Below are positions 18,111-29,124 of a DNA stretch of 64,000 nucleotides, in pieces. Position numbers and translations under genes: made by a program. Every line of letters starts with the position of its first letter. Positions within the stretch are counted from its first letter, which is position 1. The notes under the pieces are model-generated. The model saw only the letters and a program-made list of their open reading frames with translations, did no database searches and was not told the DNA's origin. Source of the DNA: Proteus terrae subsp. cibarius (GTDB lineage: Bacteria > Pseudomonadota > Gammaproteobacteria > Enterobacterales > Enterobacteriaceae). The stretch is taken from positions 3,348,001 through 3,412,000 of the forward strand of contig NZ_CP047349.1 of assembly GCF_011045835.1 (NCBI RefSeq), read 5' to 3'.

Positions 18111-18517
18111 GGTTTTCTCTTCACAATCAAATAAATAGCAGGTTCTGCGTGGATCTCACCCAGTAATTTAATCAGCGTTTGACTCCATTCACTAAAAATA
18201 GGATCGTCATTTTTAATAATAGGATCAAATGCTAACGCTAATAAGTGAGTATGCTCCGAGTTAATATTGATTTCACCAAATGTCAGCAATCCCTGCATTT
18301 TGCGTTTTGCTTCACCTTCAGGTAATAAATCAATCCATGCTTTATATTTTTCTAAAGGACAGACTAGCTCTGTTTTTAGACAATCAATCATACCCACGTG
18401 GTGACCAATCGCGAGCGAATAGTACATCACCTGTTGCGCTTGCTCAGGAATATCATCGTCGCTATCAACAAACTTTTGTCTTAGTGACCAAAAGTAAACT
18501 TTAGCGTCATCAGGCAT
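18107..18517 (-). CDS. hyfJ: Formate hydrogenlyase assembly protein HyfJ/HycH
   Basis: 136 aa, the length of the HycH/HyfJ family, which assists maturation of the hydrogenase large subunit. Recognisable segments are [17 protein letters not shown] and LLTFGEIN. It overlaps hyfI upstream by 8 bp and hycI downstream by 4 bp, so it belongs to the operon. The name hyfJ follows from position in a hyf operon; the protein could equally be called HycH. Confidence 0.88.
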   Translation of the reverse strand: MPDDAKVYFWSLRQKFVDSDDDIPEQAQQVMYYSLAIGHHVGMIDCLKTELVCPLEKYKAWIDLLPEGEAKRKMQGLLTFGEININSEHTHLLALAFDPIIKNDDPIFSEWSQTLIKLLGEIHAEPAIYLIVKRKP

Positions 18518-19292
18518 AAATTCCCCCTTGGCTTAATGAATAGACAAGACGTTTTACAATCTCTGATAAACGAGGATCGTTAGCTTGTCGTAGCCATTCA
18601 TCAACACGTCCACTCACTTCTTGAATAGTGGCACCTTCTAATAAGGTAAGGAAATGATCACTGATTTGTCTTCCTTGATAATAACCAGCAAGACGACGTG
18701 CTTCACGCTCAATCATCACTCGAGCATCTAGAGGAATAGAAGGCAGAATTAGAGATGCTTTCTCATTTTCTACTTCAATATGTGATTCGCCTTTTAATTT
18801 TTGGTCTAACAAACCCAATGCAACAGCAAAACCATAAATCGTTGCAGCTGGCGTTGGAGGACAACCAGGGATCCACACATCAATAGGTACGATAGATTCG
18901 CTACCACCCCATACGCAATACAGATCGTGGAAAATACCTCCACCACAACCACAAGCACCATAAGAGATACAAATTTTTGGATCTGGCGCTGATTCATAAG
19001 CACGTAATGCAGGAACACGCATCTGGCGCGTTACTGCGCCAGTGAATAATAAAATATCAGCGTGACGAGGTGAGGCTACCACTTTGATACCAAAGCGTTC
19101 AGCATCAAAAACCGGTGTAATTGCGGAGAAAATTTCAATCTCACAACCATTACAACCACCACAGTCAACACGATAAACATAAGCTGAACGCTGAATATCT
19201 TTCAACAATGTCTGTTTTAGCTTTTGTACCTGATCATCAAGGGTGATCGGTTGGCTAACATGATGATTAATGGGAATTTCTGGTAGACTCAT
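18510..19292 (-). CDS. hyfI: Hydrogenase-4 small subunit HyfI
   Basis: NuoB/HycG-type electron-transfer subunit that carries the [4Fe-4S] cluster next to the catalytic subunit. 260 aa, with cysteine motifs [25 protein letters not shown] and IPGCPPTP. It overlaps hyfH by 4 bp. Confidence 0.93.
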   Translation of the reverse strand: MSLPEIPINHHVSQPITLDDQVQKLKQTLLKDIQRSAYVYRVDCGGCNGCEIEIFSAITPVFDAERFGIKVVASPRHADILLFTGAVTRQMRVPALRAYESAPDPKICISYGACGCGGGIFHDLYCVWGGSESIVPIDVWIPGCPPTPAATIYGFAVALGLLDQKLKGESHIEVENEKASLILPSIPLDARVMIEREARRLAGYYQGRQISDHFLTLLEGATIQEVSGRVDEWLRQANDPRLSEIVKRLVYSLSQGGIYA

Positions 19293-19843
19293 TTTATTGT
19301 ACTCCCAATTTCGCCCACACTAATATTTTCACGACCATCAGATAACAAGTTATGTTTACGCTTACATTCAGGGCAAGTTTCAAATTGTGGGCGCATTGCT
19401 TCTACTGTTTGCTCATCCCAACCTGATTGCACTAATAGCTCCATCGCATATTCAACTGATTTTCTAGGCGTAAATGGTTGATGGCATTCACGGCAATTTA
19501 ATAATTTAAAAGTCCCTTTAATATAAAGATCTGACTTTTTAGTCACTGCCGTTTCAAACATATCGGATAAAACAATCGCTCTTGTTGGGCAAACTTCTTC
19601 ACAACGACCGCAGTAAATACAGCGACCAATGAATAATTGCCAATGACGCTCGCCTGTTTCCAAATTCGTTTCCATCGTTAACGCATTAGCAGGGCAGGCT
19701 GCGGTGCAAGCACCACAGACAATACATTGCTGTGCATCATATTCAGGCTTTCCTCTGAAACCATCAGGTAAATCCAGAGGCTTAAATGGATATTTGGTCG
19801 TTGCTTCGCCTGTTTTGATTATGGTTTTAAACAATTTTAACAT
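19289..19843 (-). CDS. hyfH: Hydrogenase-4 ferredoxin-like subunit HyfH
   Basis: NuoI-type protein of 184 aa with two [4Fe-4S] motifs, [14 protein letters not shown] and [16 protein letters not shown]-terminal pair of CxxC motifs (CREC, CPEC) may form a rubredoxin-like or zinc site. It passes electrons between the formate dehydrogenase side and HyfI. It lies 11 bp after hyfG. Confidence 0.93.
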   Translation of the reverse strand: MLKLFKTIIKTGEATTKYPFKPLDLPDGFRGKPEYDAQQCIVCGACTAACPANALTMETNLETGERHWQLFIGRCIYCGRCEEVCPTRAIVLSDMFETAVTKKSDLYIKGTFKLLNCRECHQPFTPRKSVEYAMELLVQSGWDEQTVEAMRPQFETCPECKRKHNLLSDGRENISVGEIGSTIK

Positions 19844-19854
19844 CGTTCATTCCC

Positions 19855-21588
19855 TCACTTGAGCGGCGAATTTTTACGTTCGATGCTGTAACGTTCAATT
19901 TCTTTATAAGAAACTGTTTTAGATTTACGTTTTTTCACATCGACGAGCGTTACCCTGTCAGTACAGGAATAACAAGGATCAAGACTACCGATAATTAACG
20001 GTGCATCAGAGACAGTATTTCCTTGCAACATATAGCGTAATACAGGCCAGTTAGCATAAGTTGCAGCACGGCAACGCCAGCGGAATAATTTTTGGTTATC
20101 ACCCAACATACTCCAGTGAACGTCTTCGCCTCGTGGCGCTTCAGTAAAGCCTAATGCAAATTTATAGGGTTGATAAGTAAAGCCTTCGGTTAATAATGGG
20201 CCTTCTGGTAAGTTATCTAAGGCGTATTCAATCATTGCCATTGAATCTAAAACCTCTTTGATACGCACCATCACACGAGAGAAGACATCGCCGCCTTCAT
20301 AACTAAAGAGAGTTAATGGAAGATTGCCATAATCTGCAAATGGGTGATCAAAACGCACGTCACGTTTAAAGCCACTCGCTCTGATCATTGGACCTACTGG
20401 GCTAAAATCACGAGCGACTTTCTTATCTAAGATACCTACGCCGACAGTACGTTGTTCCATATTTGGCGCAGACAGAAGTATATCCACTAATTCAGTGACT
20501 TCTTTACGCATTTCTCTAACTAATTGAATTGTTTTCAGACGCTGATCTTTTAAAATATCGCGACGAATACCACCAATTAAGTTTAAGCCATACGTTTTAC
20601 GCGCACCGGTCAGCATTTCTGCAATCTGCATTGATTTTTCACGAATACGGAAAAATTGCATAAAGCCAGTATCAAAGCCTGTAAAGTGGCTAGCTAAACC
20701 AATATTCAATAAATGGCTATGAAGACGTTCAACTTCTAATAAGATTGAACGAATAGTATGCGCACGACGAGGCACTTCAATGCCTAACGCATTTTCAACA
20801 GAAGTCACATACGCCACACTGTGAGTAAAACCACAGATACCACACACACGGTCTGATAAGAATGTGACTTCGTTATAACCCATGCGGGTTTCAGCGAGTT
20901 TTTCCATACCACGATGAACATAGAACATGCGGTAATCAGCATCGACAATATTTTCACCGTCTACGAATAAGCGGAAGTGTCCTGGTTCATCTGAGGTAAT
21001 GTGCATAGGACCAATTGGTACAACGCGCGCATCTTGCTTACCTTCATTCAAGAAAGGATAAGTTTCAACTTCAGTCGCTGGTGCTGGACGTTGGCGATAA
21101 TCCATCGCATCTTTACGCAGTGGATACATCTCTTCAGGCCAGTCATCTGGAAGCACTAAACGGCGTTCATCAGGTAAACCAACTGGGATAAGGCCATACA
21201 TATCACGGATTTCACGTTCCCCCCATACAGCAGCGGGTACACGCGGTGTTACTGACGGGAATTCTAAAGTGATTGGGCTAACGTGGGCTTTTACAACCAC
21301 CCAGCATTTTTCACCCTCTTCCATTGATAATGCGTAGTAAACAGCATAGTCCCCGTTTAAACTACGTTCGTCGTTACCAAATAAAACAGGTAACCAACCG
21401 CCTAAGCCGTAATACAGGTATTCCACCACTTCAGGAAGTGATTCCGTTTTTACTGTTATCGTCAATTGATCAGCGGTTTGTCGCTCTTCATCAAGAACAG
21501 CTGATGGGAATTTTTCACGAACTTTGGCAACATAATCTCCACCTAGTTCTTTTCCCTCTTTTCTACTGACATAATTTTGGTAGCTCAC
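19855..21588 (-). CDS. hyfG: Hydrogenase-4 [NiFe] large subunit HyfG
   Basis: Catalytic subunit, 577 aa, a fusion of an N-terminal NuoC-like domain and a NuoD/hydrogenase large-subunit domain. The Ni-Fe ligands are in RVCGICGFTHS and in DPCYSCTDR near the C-terminus. The 32 residues after CTDR (VTLVDVKKRK...NSPLK) match the peptide removed by HycI-type proteases from E. coli HycE. The sequence follows E. coli HyfG more closely than HycE in this tail. Its gene is 1 bp from hyfF. Confidence 0.96.
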   Translation of the reverse strand: MSYQNYVSRKEGKELGGDYVAKVREKFPSAVLDEERQTADQLTITVKTESLPEVVEYLYYGLGGWLPVLFGNDERSLNGDYAVYYALSMEEGEKCWVVVKAHVSPITLEFPSVTPRVPAAVWGEREIRDMYGLIPVGLPDERRLVLPDDWPEEMYPLRKDAMDYRQRPAPATEVETYPFLNEGKQDARVVPIGPMHITSDEPGHFRLFVDGENIVDADYRMFYVHRGMEKLAETRMGYNEVTFLSDRVCGICGFTHSVAYVTSVENALGIEVPRRAHTIRSILLEVERLHSHLLNIGLASHFTGFDTGFMQFFRIREKSMQIAEMLTGARKTYGLNLIGGIRRDILKDQRLKTIQLVREMRKEVTELVDILLSAPNMEQRTVGVGILDKKVARDFSPVGPMIRASGFKRDVRFDHPFADYGNLPLTLFSYEGGDVFSRVMVRIKEVLDSMAMIEYALDNLPEGPLLTEGFTYQPYKFALGFTEAPRGEDVHWSMLGDNQKLFRWRCRAATYANWPVLRYMLQGNTVSDAPLIIGSLDPCYSCTDRVTLVDVKKRKSKTVSYKEIERYSIERKNSPLK

Positions 21589-21589
21589 G

Positions 21590-23158
21590 TTACATCTCCT
21601 GAACCGATGTGGATGGATTGCTGATTAAAGCCGTTGGCCATGCATAAGTAGGTGACTCACTTTTATCAATATTCATCACGATATTAGCGGCATTTTCTAA
21701 CAACTCGCTGACAGGCTTAGGAATGTGAGTTCCCATTAACAGCATAAGTGCAATCAGAATGACCATTGGTAATGTGGTTAAAATTCCCAGTTCACCTTTA
21801 GCAACAACATCAGGTTTTGGACCAAAGACAGTTTTAGCCACCATACGAACTAACCCACCTAATACTACTGTCAATAACAATAATAATAGGATAGTTAAGC
21901 CAATGTGCTGAGAAGCTAAACCTGCTACAACAATCATAAATTCACTGATAAAGACGTTGAAAGGAGGCATACCGCCTAACGCTAAAGCACCACCAGCAAA
22001 AAGAGCGGCACTTAATGGCATCACTTTAAACATGCCTTTCACGACATTTAAATCACGAGTACCGTATTTCAATAACACGTTACCGGAGCCACAGAACAAC
22101 AGTGCTTTCGCCAGGCTGTGGTTTAAGGTGTGGAATAAAGCGGCCAAAATACCAATTGGTCCGCCAATTCCTAACGCAACGGCAATTAATCCCATGTTTT
22201 CCACACTGGAATACGCTAAAAGACGTTTCATATCACGCTGAATAAGAATAAAGAACGCCGCGATAGCAACAGAGAGGAAGCCAAAGATTAACAGTAAGTT
22301 ACGTGTAAATTCAGTACCGATTGCCGCATCAATAATAATGTAGTAACGAATGATGATTAATAGCGCGCAATTCAGTAGTACAGCTGATAACAGCGCACTG
22401 ACTGGGCTTGGCGCTTCACTGTGCGCATCGGGTAACCATGCGTGCATTGGGAATAAACCCGTTTTGGTACCGAAACCGATTAAAATAAAGACAAAAGCTA
22501 AATGCATCAGTGTTGGGTCTAACTGGTCTGTATATTTCAACACTTCAGTCCAGAAGATGGCCTGATCTGGATCAGGCATAAAGCTTGCGGCATTGGCATA
22601 AACCAAAATAGTACCAAAAAGACCAAACGCCACCCCCACACTACAAATGATGATGTACTTCCACGCAGCTTCCAGAGAAGAACGTTGACCATAAATTCCG
22701 ACTAAGAATGCAGAGCTTAGAGTTGTTGCTTCAATGGCCGCCCACATTAAGATCAAGTTATTACTCGTGATTGCTAATAACATGGTGAATAAAAAGAGGT
22801 GGAAGAATCCATAGTAGTTACACAAAGTGCGTACTGAGATTTCATCCTCATCCACTTCGTGATTCATATAGCCAATAGAATAAAGCCCCGTTAAAAAGCC
22901 GATAATACCTAAGATGGCAAGGAATAATGCGCCTAGGCTATCCACATGAACCCAATTAGCAGCAGCCAATATTTCGCCATGAGACATGACATCTGCCACA
23001 GTCCCTAATGCAGCGATTAACAATACGGTGATACCAATAGCATGAATCCCCGTCACAACAGGACGCGCACCCGCTTTTAATAACGGACTTAGAAACGCCA
23101 GTATTGAAAATACCAACGGTGCAAACATTAAAATTGTTAACATGGTTGTTTGGTTCAT
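21590..23158 (-). CDS. hyfF: Hydrogenase-4 membrane subunit HyfF
   Basis: NuoL/M/N-like antiporter-type proton channel subunit, 522 aa, with about 14 membrane spans. Conserved segments include [36 protein letters not shown] and [14 protein letters not shown]. HyfF, HyfB and HyfD together give hydrogenase-4 more potential pumping modules than hydrogenase-3. Confidence 0.94.
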   Translation of the reverse strand: MNQTTMLTILMFAPLVFSILAFLSPLLKAGARPVVTGIHAIGITVLLIAALGTVADVMSHGEILAAANWVHVDSLGALFLAILGIIGFLTGLYSIGYMNHEVDEDEISVRTLCNYYGFFHLFLFTMLLAITSNNLILMWAAIEATTLSSAFLVGIYGQRSSLEAAWKYIIICSVGVAFGLFGTILVYANAASFMPDPDQAIFWTEVLKYTDQLDPTLMHLAFVFILIGFGTKTGLFPMHAWLPDAHSEAPSPVSALLSAVLLNCALLIIIRYYIIIDAAIGTEFTRNLLLIFGFLSVAIAAFFILIQRDMKRLLAYSSVENMGLIAVALGIGGPIGILAALFHTLNHSLAKALLFCGSGNVLLKYGTRDLNVVKGMFKVMPLSAALFAGGALALGGMPPFNVFISEFMIVVAGLASQHIGLTILLLLLLTVVLGGLVRMVAKTVFGPKPDVVAKGELGILTTLPMVILIALMLLMGTHIPKPVSELLENAANIVMNIDKSESPTYAWPTALISNPSTSVQEM

Positions 23159-23162
23159 CTCC

Positions 23163-23813
23163 TCACCCCTTCAGCGCGGTCAGTTGATCCACGTTCAGTG
23201 TGTTGAGCGTGCGGTAAATCTTACGAGCCAACACTGCCATAACAATCACAGCAAAGATGGCGTCAGTGGCGATACCGATTTCGACCAGTTCTGGTGCTCT
23301 CCACGCTAATAGTGCCAGTGTTAAGTGAGAGCCGTTTTCCATTAAGCAGTAACCAAAAGCTTGTTTTAGGATATTTCGTTGAGTCACGATACAAAGCAGA
23401 CCCAACATAAAATGTCCTAAAGAAACTGCGAGTGCAGGTTTCAAATCAACAACCATTGGTATTTGAATTGGCTCAACCACAAACCAACTTAAAATAACGA
23501 TAACAGCAGCCAACAACATTAAAAGTGCAGGGCTAATAACACTGATATTCGCACTAGGATCGGATAATTTACGGAATGCAAATCCTAAAATAAGTGGCAC
23601 AAGCAGAACTTTAGTAAAGAAGGCGGTGATCGCCCAAAGTGTGAGTTGGTGTGCATCTAATGTATTGGCTAAAGTGACGAAGATCATCACTAAAACGAAA
23701 GATTGCAATGCATAGAACCAACATGAAGCAATCGGCTTTTTAGCGCCAATTACCAGCAGCGAGGTGATCATCATTAACCCCGCTAGATTGTTTACGATAA
23801 GTGCTCCAGTCAT
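23163..23813 (-). CDS. hyfE: Hydrogenase-4 membrane subunit HyfE
   Basis: NuoK-like small membrane subunit, 216 aa, the same length as E. coli HyfE, with about seven hydrophobic spans. It starts [15 protein letters not shown] and contains [25 protein letters not shown], both close to the E. coli protein as I recall it. Confidence 0.94.
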   Translation of the reverse strand: MTGALIVNNLAGLMMITSLLVIGAKKPIASCWFYALQSFVLVMIFVTLANTLDAHQLTLWAITAFFTKVLLVPLILGFAFRKLSDPSANISVISPALLMLLAAVIVILSWFVVEPIQIPMVVDLKPALAVSLGHFMLGLLCIVTQRNILKQAFGYCLMENGSHLTLALLAWRAPELVEIGIATDAIFAVIVMAVLARKIYRTLNTLNVDQLTALKG

Positions 23814-23825
23814 GATTTATCTCCC

Positions 23826-25268
23826 TTATCCTAGCCAAGTGACTGCGATAACACTGGATGCAAAGGACATCACAATCAGTATTCCAATCACAATTTGCAT
23901 TGCCATAGGAACAGGTTGCCCTTGTGCAACTTCTGTACTTGGTTTGCCAGGAACAACACGACCAAACCAATAGATAAACCAAGTGAAGCTAGCAACAGAT
24001 TCAATCAGTACTAGCACCATAATTGGTGTCATCACCCAGAAAACACTCGACAGTTCAAAACCTGCGGCAAAAATTGGGAATTTACTAAAGAAGCCATTCA
24101 TTGGTGGAACACCTGCGATTGCCAGTGCAGCAACACAGAAACCGACACCCAATAATGGATATTTGTTAATTAACCCTTTTAAGCGAGGCAACATACGAGT
24201 ACCACAGCTATAACTCAACGCACCCGCAACTAAGAAGAACAAGCTTTTAGCGAAGGCATGGTTAAAGATATAAGCGATACCACCTTCAAACGCTTCACGC
24301 GGTCCAAAGATAGAAATAGATAATGCAAGGAAGATATAAGAGAGCTGAGTGATGGTTGACCATGCTAACAGGCGTTTCATATCTTTTTGTGGCAGATACA
24401 TCATAAAGCCATAAATCAACGTGATAACCGCCATGGTAATACCCACCCAACCAATAAGATGAGGGACATTACCATCTGCTGACATAATCGCACGAGCAAA
24501 GATGTAAACACCGACTTTTACCATTGATGCTGCGTGTAAGTAAGCACTCACAGGAGTTGGTGCTTCCATCGCATCAGGTAACCAAGCTTGCAGTGGTAAT
24601 TGAGCTGATTTACCCCAAGCAGCAAAGAGAATTCCACCAAACACAATCAATTTGGTTGGTTCATCTAAGGTTGCAATTGCGGTTAACTCAAAGGTACCTG
24701 TACTCACAAACAGGGTTGCTGCCGCAAGATAAAGACCTATTGAAGCAACGTGAGTGATCAACAACGCTTTCATTGCTGAGCGAAGTGATTTTTCAGATTG
24801 GTAGTAGCCGATTAATCCCCAAGAACATCCCCCGGTGATTTCGAAAAACAGGAGTTGCCCTAAAATAGTCGATGAAAGGACTAAACCCGCCATTGCACCA
24901 ATAAAAATCAGCAAGAAGGCATAATAGCGACGAGTACCATCATGTGGATGCTCACGGTTGCCATTGGTCAGATAGCCAGTAGAGTAAAAACTTACTAACA
25001 ATCCTAAGAACACAACAGCGAAAGCAATCAATGTACTGACACGGTCAATGGTAAAACCAAAGAGCGCAACATCACCATATTGTACTAGCGTAATTGTGGT
25101 ATCGACTTTACCTTCAGCGAGGAACTGCCAACCTAAAACAACCGTTCCTAATGTGGCTAATAAAGCGAACAGTGTACATAACCACTTCGCCATCCGATTT
25201 GGCATTAAGGACGTAATCAACGCCCCCGCAAATGGGATGAGTAAGGTCGCAAGAGCTATATTTTCCAT
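23826..25268 (-). CDS. hyfD: Hydrogenase-4 membrane subunit HyfD
   Basis: NuoL/M-like antiporter-type subunit, about 480 aa, with segments such as FFEITGGCSWGLIGYYQ, LPLQAWLPDAMEAPTPVSA and MKRLLAWSTITQLSY. I placed the start at the ATG at 25268 (MENIALATLL), matching E. coli HyfD. An ATG three codons upstream lies only 2 nt from AAGGAG and is a less likely alternative. Confidence 0.92.
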   Translation of the reverse strand: MENIALATLLIPFAGALITSLMPNRMAKWLCTLFALLATLGTVVLGWQFLAEGKVDTTITLVQYGDVALFGFTIDRVSTLIAFAVVFLGLLVSFYSTGYLTNGNREHPHDGTRRYYAFLLIFIGAMAGLVLSSTILGQLLFFEITGGCSWGLIGYYQSEKSLRSAMKALLITHVASIGLYLAAATLFVSTGTFELTAIATLDEPTKLIVFGGILFAAWGKSAQLPLQAWLPDAMEAPTPVSAYLHAASMVKVGVYIFARAIMSADGNVPHLIGWVGITMAVITLIYGFMMYLPQKDMKRLLAWSTITQLSYIFLALSISIFGPREAFEGGIAYIFNHAFAKSLFFLVAGALSYSCGTRMLPRLKGLINKYPLLGVGFCVAALAIAGVPPMNGFFSKFPIFAAGFELSSVFWVMTPIMVLVLIESVASFTWFIYWFGRVVPGKPSTEVAQGQPVPMAMQIVIGILIVMSFASSVIAVTWLG

Positions 25269-25283
25269 TGTAATCATCGCTCC

Positions 25284-26234
25284 TTATAGACCGGTTAAAT
25301 AGAAAACAAGAGCCAGTGCCGCAACACCGAATCCTAACCATGTCACATGGTGAGTCAGTAAGAAGCGACCACGCGCTAAACTGTTTTCAACCAATGACGC
25401 TAATACAAACACCACTAACAATTTCACTGCCATTAAAACTAGCGCAATGAGCAATGCAATAAAGGTGAATTCTGTTGCTTTACCGAAAGGAATAAATATG
25501 GCTAAGAACAGTTCAGCCACTACCACTTGTTTTAAACCAAGACCCAGTTTCACCATCGCAAAACCAGAGCCTGAATACTCAGTTAATGGCCCTTCTTGTA
25601 ACTCTTGTTCAGCTTCCGCAACGTCGAATGGCATTTTGCCCATTTCGATAAATGCGGCAAAAGCACAAGCTAATAAAGCTAACAGTGTTGCAGTGGGTGA
25701 TACCCAACCTTGAGCCAGTGTTGCACTGATAGTGCCAACGTTGGTTGAGCCTACAATTAAAGCCACCACAATCAGTGATAACACTAAGATAGGCTCAACT
25801 AACACCCCCAGTGTTAATTCACGGCTAGCACCAATGCCAGCAAATGGGCTTCCTGAATCCAAACCAGATAAAGAAAAGAAGAAACGATAAAGTGCAAATA
25901 GATAAATCAGTGCGATAAGATCCGCCGCACCTGCAAACAGTGATGTTGCTGTAAAGACAGGCAACGCCATAGCAACCACCAGCATGCTTCCAAGTAACAC
26001 ATACGGCATCACTTGGAAGATCACACCAGATTGCTCAGGTGCTACTGATTGACGTTTAAATAACTTAAAGATATCTCGATAATCTTGCAGAATTCCGGGG
26101 CCTTGACGCGAATGCATCTTAGCGCGAATTGTGCGCGAAATACCTGTACATAATGGGGTTATCGCCAACAAAAAGAGTGCTTGTATTAGCGCGAATATTC
26201 CCATCATTAACGTAGGTGCTTCTTGGAAAGTCAT
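25284..26234 (-). CDS. hyfC: Hydrogenase-4 membrane subunit HyfC
   Basis: NuoH/HycD-like membrane anchor linking the soluble arm to the membrane arm, 316 aa. Family segments are MHSRQGPGILQDYRDIFKLFKR and DVAEAEQELQEGPLTEYSG, with about eight membrane spans. Confidence 0.94.
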   Translation of the reverse strand: MTFQEAPTLMMGIFALIQALFLLAITPLCTGISRTIRAKMHSRQGPGILQDYRDIFKLFKRQSVAPEQSGVIFQVMPYVLLGSMLVVAMALPVFTATSLFAGAADLIALIYLFALYRFFFSLSGLDSGSPFAGIGASRELTLGVLVEPILVLSLIVVALIVGSTNVGTISATLAQGWVSPTATLLALLACAFAAFIEMGKMPFDVAEAEQELQEGPLTEYSGSGFAMVKLGLGLKQVVVAELFLAIFIPFGKATEFTFIALLIALVLMAVKLLVVFVLASLVENSLARGRFLLTHHVTWLGFGVAALALVFYLTGL

Positions 26235-26246
26235 AAGTCCCTCTCC

Positions 26247-28262
26247 TTACGCTGCGATGACTAAAAGCAAGATGACCAGCGCTGCGACAACGTATAGACA
26301 ATAGAGTCTGAAATCCCCGCCTTGTAGGCATTGGATACGTTTTGCAAAGCGTTGGATACCACGAACCAGAGGATAAATAATGCGTTCATCCCAGAATGGT
26401 TCGACCTTTTCAGCACCGAGCTGTGTTTTATTAAAACCACGAGACAGCAATGGAGATGGATCAAGTTGTTTACGCATACGATAAAGTGGTGCAAACATGC
26501 TACGTAATGCTTGAGTAAAGCCACCTGCTGACACTGCCATATCTTTTTCCCACACATAACCACACGCCCAAGGATTACCTTTACGACGAAACGCTGGTTG
26601 ATTGCCTTTCAGGCCGAGGTAAATCAGGAATGGGATAAGCGGTAGAGCAATTAATAAAACAAATGTTAATGCTGGAGAGAACATTGCTTGCGATGCAGCA
26701 TCAGGAACAAGCATTGAGCCTTGAGCTACAGTTAATGCACTGGTTTCACTAAGAGACATTGCAATATTTGCAATAATCGGTGCGACAAAAGCAGCACCCA
26801 CACCTAACACAACACAGAAAAGCGCTAATAAACCCATCGCAATCGTCATTGGTAGTGGTACTTCTTTTGCTTTTGTTGCTTGCTCACTACGAGGGCCACC
26901 ACAGAAGCTAACCCCATAAACTTTCACGAAACACATTGCCGCTAATGCCCCTGTAATTGCCAACATAATAATGGCAATAGGACCACTCAAACGCATCACA
27001 AAGTTACCTTCGTGACTCATCGTGAATAGAGACTGATAGGTATACCATTCACTCACAAAACCATTTAATGGCGGTAACGCAGAAATTGCCATACAACCAA
27101 TTAAGAATGCTGTTGCAGTGTAAGGCATCAGTTTGGCTAATCCACCCATCTTATCCATATCACGAGTGTGAATTTGGTTAATAATGGCGCCAGCACCAAG
27201 GAATAATAACCCTTTGAACACCGCATGGTTTAATAAGTGATATAAAGCACCTAACAGACCAAGTGCAGCAATAACAGGATGGTCGGTTGCCATTCCTACC
27301 ATGCCAACACCCACACCCATTAAGATGATGCCGATATTTTCAACGGTATGCCATGCAAGTAAACGTTTTAAATCGTGCTCTGCTAATGCGTACATAACAC
27401 CCAGTACGGAAGAAACTGCACCGAATGCGAGGACAACAATTCCCCACCACATTTCTGTGGCACCTAATAAATCGATACCGACTTTGATTATCCCGAAAAT
27501 ACCAATTTTAACCATCACACCAGACATTAATGCCGATGCATGTGAAGGTGCTGCGGGGTGAGCTTTTGGTAACCAACTGTGTAATGGCAACATACCGGCT
27601 TTGGCACCAAAACCAAAGAAACCCAGTAAGAACACCACAGAGGCCATTGCAGGAGAAAGAGAGAGTTGACGGAATGAATCAAAATCAAGGCTACCACTTT
27701 CACGCCACATCAAGAAGAAGGCAATCATGATTAACACGGAGCCTGCGTGAGCGATAAAAAAGTAAAGTAAACCTGCGTGAATAGATTCGTCATCTTGGTC
27801 AGCAATCACTAAGAACCAAGAAGCCAGTGACATCATTTCGAATAGGATAATAAAGTAGAACGCATTATCCATCACCACTAAGCCAACCATAGAAGCAATA
27901 AACAGATTCATAAAGAATCCCATGCTCCAAGCGCCACGTCCTTTATATTCTTGTACATAAGCAAGAGAATAAAGTGCACACACGCTGACCAGTAATGAAA
28001 TGACGAACACCATAAAGGCGCCTAACATATCCATACGCACCACAAAGGCGGCAAAATCGAAAGGCCCTGCGGCGGTAAAAGTGGCGATTTCACCACCAAA
28101 AATAACTGGTAATGCACTTAAAATACCTAAGACACCACCAATGATTGCGCTGATCCCTGAAATAAGGATTGCCAACCCTTCCTGTTTTTTTAAAAACAGT
28201 GCAATAACGCCACCAACAACATACAGGATGACTGACCACAGCAGTAACTGAAGAGGTTCCAT
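26247..28262 (-). CDS. hyfB: Hydrogenase-4 membrane subunit HyfB
   Basis: NuoL/HycC-like proton-translocating subunit, 671 aa, with about 16 membrane spans. Conserved segments are MLPLHSWLPKAHPAAPSHASALMSG and DLKRLLAWHTVENIGI. A cytoplasmic stretch (CGYVWEKDMAVSAGGFTQALR) precedes the last span, as in HycC. It starts 1 bp after the hyfA stop. Confidence 0.95.
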   Translation of the reverse strand: MEPLQLLLWSVILYVVGGVIALFLKKQEGLAILISGISAIIGGVLGILSALPVIFGGEIATFTAAGPFDFAAFVVRMDMLGAFMVFVISLLVSVCALYSLAYVQEYKGRGAWSMGFFMNLFIASMVGLVVMDNAFYFIILFEMMSLASWFLVIADQDDESIHAGLLYFFIAHAGSVLIMIAFFLMWRESGSLDFDSFRQLSLSPAMASVVFLLGFFGFGAKAGMLPLHSWLPKAHPAAPSHASALMSGVMVKIGIFGIIKVGIDLLGATEMWWGIVVLAFGAVSSVLGVMYALAEHDLKRLLAWHTVENIGIILMGVGVGMVGMATDHPVIAALGLLGALYHLLNHAVFKGLLFLGAGAIINQIHTRDMDKMGGLAKLMPYTATAFLIGCMAISALPPLNGFVSEWYTYQSLFTMSHEGNFVMRLSGPIAIIMLAITGALAAMCFVKVYGVSFCGGPRSEQATKAKEVPLPMTIAMGLLALFCVVLGVGAAFVAPIIANIAMSLSETSALTVAQGSMLVPDAASQAMFSPALTFVLLIALPLIPFLIYLGLKGNQPAFRRKGNPWACGYVWEKDMAVSAGGFTQALRSMFAPLYRMRKQLDPSPLLSRGFNKTQLGAEKVEPFWDERIIYPLVRGIQRFAKRIQCLQGGDFRLYCLYVVAALVILLLVIAA

Positions 28263-28263
28263 A

Positions 28264-28884
28264 TTACTTCCGCTCCTGTGTCAAAGTAGATAAATCGTCA
28301 AGACTGGTAATTGGTTCCATCACTGAGCCTAAGCGACGCGTTTTCATCTGCTCTTCAAGTTTGTCTTCTTCAACTAAATGCAATGCATCGGTTGGACATA
28401 CGTTGACACAAGCAGGGCCTTCATCTGAGAAAGCACATAAATCGCATTTCACTGCGATTGCGCGGACACCCACATTCCATGCAAGGAATGGGTTGGTTGT
28501 TGGAAGGCTTGCTGGTACATCAGCCAACATTTCTTCAGGCACAAAGTGTTCAAAAACAGCCGGTAAGTTAACGGGTTTACTGCCTGATGGTGTAATTGCA
28601 CCAAAAGGGCAAACCAGACCACACAACTTACAGCCAATACACAGGCTCTCATTAAGAAAGATCATATTATCTTCATGAGTGATGGCATTGACTGGGCACA
28701 CGCGAGCACAAGGAGCATCCTCACAGTGCCGACAAAGCATCGGTGCTGTCTGATCCTCCACTTTTACCACTGTAAGACGCGGATGCGCCTGTAAACCCAC
28801 AGCTTGGTGAACTTCTGAACAAGCTGCCATACAGGTATTACACCCTATGCATCGTTGTGGCTCTGCAATTACAAAGCGATTCAT
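28264..28884 (-). CDS. hyfA: Hydrogenase-4 iron-sulfur subunit HyfA
   Basis: HycB-like polyferredoxin of about 206 aa with four [4Fe-4S] motifs. These are CIGCNTCMAAC, CRHCEDAPCARVCP, CIGCKLCGLVCP, and the late CDLC paired with CVNVCP. It is the predicted electron entry subunit. I use the ATG at 28884 (MNRFVIAEP) because GGAGG lies 9 nt upstream and E. coli HyfA starts the same way. The in-frame ATG at 28893 would leave no room for that site. Confidence 0.94.
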   Translation of the reverse strand: MNRFVIAEPQRCIGCNTCMAACSEVHQAVGLQAHPRLTVVKVEDQTAPMLCRHCEDAPCARVCPVNAITHEDNMIFLNESLCIGCKLCGLVCPFGAITPSGSKPVNLPAVFEHFVPEEMLADVPASLPTTNPFLAWNVGVRAIAVKCDLCAFSDEGPACVNVCPTDALHLVEEDKLEEQMKTRRLGSVMEPITSLDDLSTLTQERK

Positions 28885-28947
28885 TCGCCACATCCTCCGA
28901 GAAAAACGTTTAACAGCATTACTGTCGTCAATTTTTCTTTAGATGAA

Positions 28948-28962
28948 GCATATTTCGTGCCA
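28948..28962 (-). promoter_or_regulatory. Sigma-54 promoter of the hyf operon
   Basis: On the minus strand the sequence TGGCACG-AAAT-ATGC matches the -24/-12 consensus (TGGCACG-N4-TTGC) with one change in the -12 box. It is about 65 bp upstream of the hyfA ATG. Hydrogenase operons of this type are activated by FhlA-like sigma-54 enhancer-binding proteins, so the site is expected here. Confidence 0.85.
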
Positions 28963-29026
28963 AGAGAGAATTTAATTTATTTGTGATAAAAATCATTGAG
29001 ATAGAAATACAAGAAAGGATTAAGAA

Positions 29027-29090
29027 TGACGTGTCGACAATAATGACGTTGACAGTAAGTGGTGAGTTCTAAACAGTAATTTCGTCGTCA
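29027..29090. promoter_or_regulatory. Candidate activator (FhlA-like) upstream region for hyf
   Basis: About 70-130 bp upstream of the sigma-54 promoter lies a cluster with the palindrome TGTCGACA (29032-29039), two TGACG motifs 17 bp apart, a TTGACA and a GTCGTCA. The GTCGTCA is repeated near 28924, on the downstream side of the promoter. The position suits an enhancer; the binding protein is inference. Confidence 0.35.
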
Positions 29091-29124
29091 CTATAATTAG
29101 GTATCAAAAATGGCGGAGCACAAA

